Under the pieces are notes generated by a model. It worked only from the letters and a program-made list of their open reading frames with translations. It did no database searches and was not told where the DNA came from. This document shows, piece by piece, positions 1-5,243 of a stretch of 5,243 nt of DNA; within the stretch, counting starts at the first letter, position 1; each line of letters starts with the position of its first letter. The DNA is from DAOOKJ01 sp035360795. Its GTDB lineage: Bacteria > Patescibacteriota > Minisyncoccia > UBA6257. The stretch lies in the NCBI GenBank assembly GCA_035360795.1, contig DAOSBJ010000021.1, positions 1 to 5,243 on the forward strand, written 5' to 3'. The translations under genes were made by a program, and so were the position numbers.

Positions 1-70
1 TTTTACAAATTTTTCACTTATCAATTTTTTCATAATAATTTTTACAAAGTTTCTTACTAATCATTTTCAA
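1..70. repeat. Imperfect direct repeat at left edge (period about 39)
   Basis: The 9-mer TTTTACAAA occurs at 1-9 and 40-48. Each copy is followed by a similar T-rich stretch (TTTTTCACTTATCAA and GTTTCTTACTAATCA, with small gaps). On the minus strand both copies read in the same frame as related peptides (LVRNFVK, then LISEKFVK), and an ATG at 33-31 is open to the window edge (MKKLISEKFVK). This could be the start of a downstream gene or simple AT-rich repetition; no Shine-Dalgarno supports the start. Confidence 0.25.
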
Positions 71-99
71 GCTATTTTATTGATTAATTAAATTTAAAT

Positions 100-119
100 T
101 TTCTTCTCGTCTCTTCTTT
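100..119. repeat. Homopyrimidine/homopurine mirror repeat (9+2+9)
   Basis: On the plus strand the arms TTTCTTCTC and CTCTTCTTT are mirror images around GT. Apart from the single central G the tract is all pyrimidine. It lies about 40-60 nt past the res stop. Mirror polypurine tracts can form triplex DNA in principle, but this one is short. A chance origin in AT-rich intergenic DNA is the simplest reading. Confidence 0.45.
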
Positions 120-158
120 AAACAAATAAACAAATAGTCCATCCGTAATTTTATTTTA

Positions 159-2348
159 CTATAAATCTAATTCTTTCCATTGATTATCAAAATACATCCA
201 GCGACCCTTGTAATTTTTTTCATCAATATTTTTAACAATTCCACCGAAAAGATTCTTACCTTTTTTATTTTCTTCTTTGATGTATCTTTGTAAGCCGCCT
301 GATTTTGAAGTAAAATCGCTTAAATGAACACTATGTGGATCAAATAAACCTATTTTTCCATCTTTTAATTTCACGATAAAATCAACATAAAAAGGTTTCT
401 TCTCACCATTGTTATACGGTACGGCAAAAAATGTTGCATCTCTATCTCCATTTTTGAACCACCATTCAACCTTTTCTGATTTTTCCAAAAAATCAATAAA
501 AGCTGATTCTGATTTCCATTTTTCGTCGCTAAAAAACGGTTGCATAATTGATTTTTTCGTTTCAACTTTTTTATATTCATCGCTGTAAAATAAAATTTTC
601 GGAATATTCCAATTCGGCACATCAACCATTTCACTTTTTCTCTTTTCAACTTCTTCTTTATATCTTTCTTTTGTTTTGTCTAAAACATTAACAAAGTGTT
701 GAGAATTTTTATCGTTCAAGACTATTTGGATAATTTCTTCCCAAACATCACCATACCACATTTTTAATTCTTTTTCAAAAAATTTATAGATTGCTTCTTT
801 AACTCTGCCAACAGATCTATCTTCAGGATAAAAAGGGGTTAAATTATTTCTTATAAAAAAATCAAATAATTTTTGCATATCAAAGCCACTTGCTTTTATT
901 TCTTTATCGCCTACAATTCTTACTCCAGCTAAAGTATCAACATCTTCGGCTTTATAGTCCGAGATAATTTTTAGGTCAATTTTTTTCGCTTTAATATCAA
1001 TCTGTTCCTTTAAATTGTATTCTTTTGCCTGTTTCAAAAATATTTCTATAAAAAGTGGCGACAATCTCGTTTTTTCGCGGTGTCTTTTCGGGTAGCACGA
1101 AAGTAAATTTAATTTAGGGTCAAAACTCCTCTTGCTCGTGTAAATAGTGATGTAATCTTTGGCAATATCTTCTTGTATTTCTATATTGTCCAAGTTAGTA
1201 TAAACATATCCATAGTTCAAAATTTCATTCTCATAGTGACCCTTATCTGGCTCTGGCATTCGCATAATTCGGCCGACTGTTTGGATTGAAAAAATAGGAC
1301 TGTGCCACTCTCTAAACAAAACTAAAATTTGCGCTCTCGGACAATCCCAGCCCAAAGCGATTGCCTGCTTAAAAAGCAGCACCTCAACTTCGCTGTCTTG
1401 CTTCTCAACGCCTTCTTTATTAATGTGTTCGCCTGATAGCCAAATGGCAAGTTTATTATTACCCTTTTCTATTGAGATTTTATATTTATTTTTCAAAATA
1501 CTTTCCACCCGCTCCTTTATTCTATCTTCCAAACTTGTTTTTCTATCGGGTAATTGAATCAAAACCAAAGGATTAACATTAACTCTCTCTTTTTGAAATT
1601 CCTTTATTAATTCCTGTCTTTTTTTCATCGCCGCATCTATAACTAATTCTTCACTTCCGCCGCTCAGCTTTTGCGTTTTTATTTTTCCTTCCTTAATAAA
1701 ATTTTCAAAATTATCATTTAAAATCACACCTTTTTTAATCATTCCTTCCCTCTTAACATCCTCTAACTGAACAAACACTTTTTCGTCTTCATCGGTAATA
1801 GTTGCTGGCGTTGCCGTAACCTCAATTGTTAATTTTGGTCCAATCATTTGAATTAAACCCTGCGAAATTTCACTAGTTGCGTGATGATGGGCTTCGTCGA
1901 TAATTAAGATAATTTCGCGGCCTTCCTCCTTTGTTCTCTCTAACACTTTAGACAAGTTAAAATCCAGTTCGTTATCACGGATATAGATATTGTCCGCCCT
2001 ATTAATGCTTTCCCAATTAAAAAACAAAATTTCATTCTCTCTAATTTTTCTATCATCTAAATCTTCAAAAAATGAACACTTTAAAACCCGAGTATTTTCA
2101 AAATAGCTTTCTAACTTATCTCGGCTTTGAATATAGAGTTGTCTCGGCGCCGTCCAAATAAAACCCAGCGATTGCCTAACTTCTTTATCATTAACTAGTC
2201 GTTTTAAAAATTCGGCCATCATTATTGTTTTTCCCGACCCTGTCGGCGACTTGAAAACCAATTTTTTACTACCAGAATAACCCAAGAGCCGTTTACTCTT
2301 GGCCAATAAATCATCAATTGCATTTTCTTGATAAATTTTTAGTTGCAT
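159..2348 (-). CDS. res: DEAH-box helicase with PD-(D/E)XK-like C-terminus (type III Res-like subunit)
   Basis: This superfamily 2 helicase/translocase is the likely restriction subunit partnering Mod. Numbered from the ATG at 2348 (729 residues), it shows a Q-like start (YQENAID), Walker A SPTGSGKT at 34-41, DEAH box at 151-154, motif III TAT at 178-180, motif V ALGWDCPRA at 331-339, and motif VI QTVGRIMRMP at 356-365. A middle region of unknown fold leads to a C-terminal nuclease-like domain: E614, a WWFKNG segment near 630, FYVDFIV with D656, then GLFDPHS at 667-673. The last is where D/E-x-K is expected, but here it is D-P-H, with a lysine further on at K682. A GTG at 2381 would extend the frame 11 residues and overlap the HEPN gene by 17 nt. 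I prefer the ATG because MQLKIYQENAI is a typical helicase N-terminus. Neither start has a clear Shine-Dalgarno. It is shorter than EcoP15I Res (about 970 residues). Helicase identity is certain; nuclease activity is open. Confidence 0.9.
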   Translation of the reverse strand: MQLKIYQENAIDDLLAKSKRLLGYSGSKKLVFKSPTGSGKTIMMAEFLKRLVNDKEVRQSLGFIWTAPRQLYIQSRDKLESYFENTRVLKCSFFEDLDDRKIRENEILFFNWESINRADNIYIRDNELDFNLSKVLERTKEEGREIILIIDEAHHHATSEISQGLIQMIGPKLTIEVTATPATITDEDEKVFVQLEDVKREGMIKKGVILNDNFENFIKEGKIKTQKLSGGSEELVIDAAMKKRQELIKEFQKERVNVNPLVLIQLPDRKTSLEDRIKERVESILKNKYKISIEKGNNKLAIWLSGEHINKEGVEKQDSEVEVLLFKQAIALGWDCPRAQILVLFREWHSPIFSIQTVGRIMRMPEPDKGHYENEILNYGYVYTNLDNIEIQEDIAKDYITIYTSKRSFDPKLNLLSCYPKRHREKTRLSPLFIEIFLKQAKEYNLKEQIDIKAKKIDLKIISDYKAEDVDTLAGVRIVGDKEIKASGFDMQKLFDFFIRNNLTPFYPEDRSVGRVKEAIYKFFEKELKMWYGDVWEEIIQIVLNDKNSQHFVNVLDKTKERYKEEVEKRKSEMVDVPNWNIPKILFYSDEYKKVETKKSIMQPFFSDEKWKSESAFIDFLEKSEKVEWWFKNGDRDATFFAVPYNNGEKKPFYVDFIVKLKDGKIGLFDPHSVHLSDFTSKSGGLQRYIKEENKKGKNLFGGIVKNIDEKNYKGRWMYFDNQWKELDL

Positions 2349-2364
2349 GGTTATTTTATTTAAT

Positions 2365-3477
2365 TTATATAAATCGAGCACTTTCTATAGCAGTGTTGTC
2401 ATCACCCCATAGATCAACGAATTTAATATCAAAAGTGGCATTTCTAGGAATAAAATTTGAAGATGTTTTAAAATTTACCTTCCCGTCTTTATTGATAACT
2501 CTTTCTAATAAATCTCGTTTATCTAGATCAAATATAGGCTGTTTTCTAAATTCGTCTAATAAAGGTGGGGTAAAATTTTTGATGTTTGCCTCCAATATAA
2601 TTCTCAATCTCTCGGTATATAATTTAGTTTTTTTCTCTAATACCTGTTTTATATATTCATCGTCAAGACTAAGAAGTAGTCCAATGCCAATTATCAAGGA
2701 TTTCCTCACTAACGGAATATACTTTTTAATTTCCTCGACAAAATTATTATCTATTGGTCCTCCTCCGTGTAAAAGTTTACCCCTGGCTTTTCTTATTGAT
2801 TTAAATAGTTCTGATTCAACACTTATTGTATCTACAAATAACTTTTTTATTCCAGCTAATGAAATTGAAGATATTTTGTTTCCGCACTTTTTACAATTTA
2901 TTTTTCTATCCTCTTCATTTATTTGAAAAAAATCACATAACAATTCATTTATAGATTCGAGCCCGGTCCAAAACGCGACAAACTTATCAATAAATTTCTG
3001 TTCCAAATATCCCTTTCTTAACCAAGAAATAGCCCTTGCTATTCTTAAATCTTGATTTTCATTTTTATTAAAATTATTAAAGATTTTTTCAAAAATTTCT
3101 TTATTGATCAAACTAACATTTCTTTCCGGAAGAGTGATATAAAATACCTGTTTAAAAGGACGGTTTATCAATCCATCTGTAGCTTCATAGAGACTAATAA
3201 ATAAAGGTGAGTTAGAGGCAGAAGAAGTTGAAAAATCTATTAAGTTCAATATATTTTCTACAAAAGTTTTTGCCTTTTCCTCTATTTTTTCTATTGGCAT
3301 TTGGGGTTCTGCTTCTATATAACAATCAGCATGCAATCCTTGTTTCTGATCATATAAAATTACTTCATTGTTACCAAAATTAAATTTCCAACCCAAAATC
3401 TTATCTTCTTCTATGTCTTTACGACTACCTATAGAGTTTGGAGTTTCTATACAATATCTTACAAAATATTTTTTCAT
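2365..3477 (-). CDS. HEPN-domain protein embedded between mod and res (putative ribonuclease)
   Basis: This 370-residue protein matches no R-M subunit I know. Residues 1-140 look like a mixed alpha/beta domain I cannot assign. Residues 142-183 read as a helix pair with a conserved-looking pattern (ARAISWLRKG, then DKFVAFWTGLESI). A short insert follows with a CKKC knuckle (C195, C198). A second helical part (about 222-270) contains RGKLLHGGG, that is R232-x4-H237, the Rx4-6H signature of HEPN ribonucleases. The helix/W-x-x-LE/R-x4-H arrangement recalls the Apea- and MauJ-like HEPN groups (recollection, unverified). Residues 271-370 form a charged tail of unknown function with no transmembrane or signal segment. 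HEPN proteins of this kind are commonly metal-independent RNases used in phage defence or as toxins. The start is ATG at 3477, 5 nt after the mod stop. No good Shine-Dalgarno lies at normal spacing (AGGAGA lies 17 nt upstream, inside mod), so coupling to mod translation is likely. The HEPN call is fairly sure; activity, target and partner are inference. Confidence 0.8.
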   Translation of the reverse strand: MKKYFVRYCIETPNSIGSRKDIEEDKILGWKFNFGNNEVILYDQKQGLHADCYIEAEPQMPIEKIEEKAKTFVENILNLIDFSTSSASNSPLFISLYEATDGLINRPFKQVFYITLPERNVSLINKEIFEKIFNNFNKNENQDLRIARAISWLRKGYLEQKFIDKFVAFWTGLESINELLCDFFQINEEDRKINCKKCGNKISSISLAGIKKLFVDTISVESELFKSIRKARGKLLHGGGPIDNNFVEEIKKYIPLVRKSLIIGIGLLLSLDDEYIKQVLEKKTKLYTERLRIILEANIKNFTPPLLDEFRKQPIFDLDKRDLLERVINKDGKVNFKTSSNFIPRNATFDIKFVDLWGDDNTAIESARFI

Positions 3478-3482
3478 AATCT

Positions 3483-5114
3483 CTATTTAAAAATTCTCCT
3501 ATAAACCTGCAAAATTGCTTCGGGGATAGGAGATAGTTTAACCTTTTGTTTTATATCATTAAATTCTTCGTCAAAAGTTTCATCACTTAAAGAAAAAACA
3601 TAGACGCTGAATTTCCCTTTTATATCTTTAATTGCTTTTTTGAAAGTTGGAATTGCTAGTTGGTCCCAGATGATACCGGTGTAATGGCTTGCGTTTTTGA
3701 AAACTTTAAATCTTTCATTATCAATCACTTTTTCAAAAGTTCCTTCTTTAACACAAAGCATTTCGGTTGCTTGTTTGGTAAGTTTTATTTTGTTTTCATC
3801 TGTTGGCTCTGCGTCAACAAAATCAGTTTTGAAGTATTTTAAATTTCCGCCCAAACCCATAACTTTCTGGCCTTTCAAATTTTTATATCCTTCAATAACT
3901 TTTTTAATTCGCGGATAACAAACATCAGTACAAATATTATTTTCATTATTGGTACAAAGAATAAATTGGCGATTACCGCCATCCTCTTTATTAAGTTTTA
4001 AAACGGCATGTCCGGTCGTGCCAGAGCCGGCCATGAAATCTAGCACAATCGCGTTTTTATTATTTATTTTGGATAGTAAATACTTAATTAATCTAACTGG
4101 TTTTGGGTTGGGGAAAACATTCTTCTCTGTAGCAAAAATAGTTTTTAATTCTTTGGTTGCCTCCTCGGTCGTTCCAACCAAACTCGCCGATAAAAAATTG
4201 ATGGGATTTTTTGTTCTTTCTTTTGTCAAAAAAATTTTCTCATTTAAAACTCCGCCACTACTAATGTAAATTAATTTATTCTTAAAAAGATGGTTTAATC
4301 TGTTTTGTGAAATAAACCACTTTTTAGTTAGTTTCTTCCCACCGGGCAGTATTAGTGTTTTTCTTGGATTTGGATTACTTTCACTCCATAGAGGTTTTGT
4401 TCTCCAAGGACCACGAGGATCATTATCCATATTCCTATAAACCTTTCCAATATAGTCCTCGCTTAACTTGTCTTTTACTAAATCTGTAATTCTTGATGTT
4501 CTAGAATACATAAGTATGTATTCTGTTGTACTAGAGAAACCATCCTCCTTTTTATTTGAAGGTCTAACTTTCTTTTGCCATATTATTGTAGTTTTCTGAT
4601 GATTTTCTCCAAATAAATCAGGATAATCCATTAATAATTTTAACTGCGCTACTTCGTTATCATCGATCGAAATAAAAATTAAGCCCGTATCTTTTAATAG
4701 ATTCTTTGCTAACTTCAATCTCTTTTCCATAAATGAAAGCCATTTTGAATGACGGTAGGCATCTTCTTTGTCAACATATCTATCATTAAAAATAAAATCC
4801 TTGTTGCCAGTGTTATACGGCGGATCAATATAAATAACATCAACTTTGCCAGCGTGAGTGTAATTTAAAACCGAAAGGGCATGATAATTATCGCCCTCAA
4901 TCAATAAATTTACGGGCTTGTTTTTATCAGTTATTATTTCTTTGTTTTTAGCCTCTTTCAGCACTGGCAGTTTTTCTTTACACATCTCAGCTACTTTTTC
5001 AGACTTTTCTTCCCAAACAAGCCCATATTTTTTCCGTTTCTTCAATTCTTTTTTTAATCGCTCAATCTCGGCTTTCAATTCTTCAAATTCTGATTTTTTA
5101 TTGTTCTTAGTCAT
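3483..5114 (-). CDS. mod: Type III R-M-like DNA methyltransferase (Mod subunit)
   Basis: This 543-residue protein is a site-specific DNA methyltransferase, probably N6-adenine, that would transfer methyl groups from S-adenosylmethionine to the host recognition site. The N-terminus (about residues 8-30) is a highly charged probable coiled coil. The methylase core follows: catalytic motif IV DPPY at 97-100 (in IDPPYNTGNKDF), a variable target-recognition region at about 172-310, an FPNPKP segment at 334-339, and the SAM-binding motif I at 359-367 (DFMAGSGTT). The order IV, recognition domain, I is that of beta-class methylases, which include type III Mod. It is shorter than classical Mod proteins such as EcoP15I (about 640 residues) but looks intact. 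The ATG at 5114 is supported by an in-frame TAA at 5126-5124 just upstream. The gene leads an operon with a HEPN protein 5 nt downstream and a Res-like helicase after that. The recognition site cannot be read from sequence. The family call is firm; N6-adenine over N4-cytosine is inferred. Confidence 0.93.
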   Translation of the reverse strand: MTKNNKKSEFEELKAEIERLKKELKKRKKYGLVWEEKSEKVAEMCKEKLPVLKEAKNKEIITDKNKPVNLLIEGDNYHALSVLNYTHAGKVDVIYIDPPYNTGNKDFIFNDRYVDKEDAYRHSKWLSFMEKRLKLAKNLLKDTGLIFISIDDNEVAQLKLLMDYPDLFGENHQKTTIIWQKKVRPSNKKEDGFSSTTEYILMYSRTSRITDLVKDKLSEDYIGKVYRNMDNDPRGPWRTKPLWSESNPNPRKTLILPGGKKLTKKWFISQNRLNHLFKNKLIYISSGGVLNEKIFLTKERTKNPINFLSASLVGTTEEATKELKTIFATEKNVFPNPKPVRLIKYLLSKINNKNAIVLDFMAGSGTTGHAVLKLNKEDGGNRQFILCTNNENNICTDVCYPRIKKVIEGYKNLKGQKVMGLGGNLKYFKTDFVDAEPTDENKIKLTKQATEMLCVKEGTFEKVIDNERFKVFKNASHYTGIIWDQLAIPTFKKAIKDIKGKFSVYVFSLSDETFDEEFNDIKQKVKLSPIPEAILQVYRRIFK

Positions 5115-5127
5115 AGTCTTAAATTAT

Positions 5128-5133
5128 TCCTTT
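5128..5133 (-). promoter_or_regulatory. Possible Shine-Dalgarno of mod (AAAGGA)
   Basis: On the minus strand AAAGGA lies 13 nt before the mod ATG at 5114. The spacing is longer than the usual 5-9 nt, so it is a weak site. It is still the best match upstream of any of the three genes, in keeping with mod being the first gene of the operon. Confidence 0.4.
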
Positions 5134-5166
5134 GTTTTTGAAATAAAGAATTTATATTTAACCACA

Positions 5167-5172
5167 ATTATA
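5167..5172 (-). promoter_or_regulatory. Candidate -10 box (TATAAT) for the operon
   Basis: Read on the minus strand, a perfect TATAAT lies about 52 nt upstream of the mod ATG, in the short gap before the operon. No TTGACA-like -35 sits 16-18 nt upstream. The nearest, TTGGCA, is 24 nt away, which is too far. In such AT-rich DNA a lone -10 match is weak evidence, and the operon could instead be read from further upstream. Confidence 0.3.
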
Positions 5173-5184
5173 TGGTCAGCCATT

Positions 5185-5241
5185 CTATATTTTATTTGCC
5201 AACTCAATAACATTTTCGCCTTTTTTTCCGGAGCGTAAAAG
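5185..5241 (-). CDS. Possible C-terminal end of an upstream gene (partial)
   Basis: A minus-strand frame enters from the right edge and ends at TAG 5187-5185, encoding LLRSGKKGENVIELANKI. Most of its codons begin with a purine, as expected for coding sequence, and the peptide looks like an amphipathic protein tail. If real, a same-strand gene ends about 70 nt before mod, and the TATAAT candidate would lie just after it. A competing frame (5243-5124, in frame with mod but closed by TAA) is also open to the edge, so the assignment is uncertain. Function is unknown. Confidence 0.3.
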   Translation of the reverse strand, partial: LLRSGKKGENVIELANKI

Positions 5242-5243
5242 TA

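Larger units (their letters stand above)
159..5114 (-). other. Three-gene defence operon: mod - HEPN - res
   Basis: Three same-strand genes are separated by only 5 nt (mod to HEPN) and 16 nt (HEPN to res), with no room for internal promoters or terminators outside coding sequence. Mod plus Res defines a type III-like R-M system. The HEPN gene is an addition not found in the classical two-gene layout. The closest functional precedent I know is the HEPN anticodon nuclease PrrC, which sits within a type Ic hsd operon and is activated when phage disables the R-M enzyme. Co-transcription is inferred from spacing, and joint function from the layout. Confidence 0.75.

Noticed and set aside
14..64. 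Possible 16-residue minus-strand peptide (ATG at 64, TGA at 16-14), perhaps a TGA-recoded gene
   Set aside because: No Shine-Dalgarno, and the three large genes give no support for TGA recoding, since they contain no in-frame TGA.
60..158. Intrinsic terminator after res
   Set aside because: Only AT-only palindromes (for example AATTTAAATT at 91-100) were found. No GC-containing stem followed by a T-run on the minus strand.
371..649. Minus-strand 92-codon frame inside res
   Set aside because: It is a shifted frame of the nuclease-like domain of Res, which reads through continuously in its own frame. No sign of a frameshift in res.
2318..2926. Plus-strand open frame of 202 codons opposite the HEPN gene
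   Set aside because: It is antisense to a gene with clear domain motifs. Its product is rich in Ser, Leu, Phe and Ile, as expected from the complement of a lysine-rich AT-rich gene, and has no recognisable motif.
3660..4269. Several plus-strand open frames opposite mod (3660-3842, 3697-3918, 3949-4269)
   Set aside because: They are antisense shadows of the methyltransferase gene, whose own frame carries the SAM-binding and recognition regions. There are no ribosome sites or motifs.
3483..5114. Phase-variable simple repeats in mod, as in many pathogen type III systems
   Set aside because: No tandem 4- or 5-nt repeat tract or long homopolymer is visible in the gene or just upstream; only short A/T runs typical of the base composition.
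4918..5238. Plus-strand open frame spanning the mod N-terminus and upstream gap
   Set aside because: It is antisense to the Mod coiled coil. Ser/Phe-rich low-complexity product typical of the complement of Lys/Glu-rich coding sequence.
1..5243. tRNA, rRNA, CRISPR array or insertion sequence
   Set aside because: No cloverleaf-like segments, regularly spaced repeats, transposase motifs or paired terminal inverted repeats were seen on either strand.

Overview
The window is an AT-rich stretch whose coding capacity lies almost entirely on the minus strand. It reads as one compact defence operon of type III restriction-modification (R-M) type with an unusual third gene in the middle. In transcription order (right to left) the genes are: a DNA N6-adenine-type methyltransferase of the Mod family (5114-3483), a 370-residue protein with a HEPN ribonuclease signature (3477-2365), and a DEAH-box helicase with a C-terminal nuclease-like domain of the Res type (2348-159). 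The gaps are 5 nt and 16 nt, so the three are very probably co-transcribed and translationally linked.

Organism: the low GC, the lysine- and isoleucine-rich proteins and the style of the Mod protein (charged coiled-coil N-terminus, then beta-class methylase motifs) resemble genes I associate with uncultivated small-genome bacteria such as Patescibacteria/CPR, or with other low-GC bacteria. This is an impression, not a proof. All three genes read through in the standard code, with no in-frame TGA and with TAG, TAA and TAG stops, so nothing here points to TGA recoding.

Layout: 1-158 is a gene-poor AT-rich segment downstream of the operon, with a short imperfect repeat at the left edge, a homopurine/homopyrimidine mirror repeat, and no convincing intrinsic terminator. 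159-5114 is the three-gene operon. 5115-5243 lies upstream of mod. It holds a weak Shine-Dalgarno match, a TATAAT box that could serve mod, and open frames running off the right edge that may be the C-terminal end of a preceding gene.

How it may work: Mod would methylate a short DNA site and confer self-recognition, and Mod plus Res would form the ATP-dependent restriction complex. The embedded HEPN protein, with an R-x4-H motif (R232, H237), is the point of interest. HEPN anticodon nucleases such as PrrC are known to sit inside type I R-M operons and act as a second, suicidal line of defence. A HEPN gene placed between mod and res suggests an analogous coupling of type III-like DNA surveillance to RNA cleavage. 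The nuclease-like end of Res has D-P-H where a classical D/E-x-K would be, so it is open whether DNA cleavage, RNA cleavage or both is the effector. This coupling is inference from layout and motifs.
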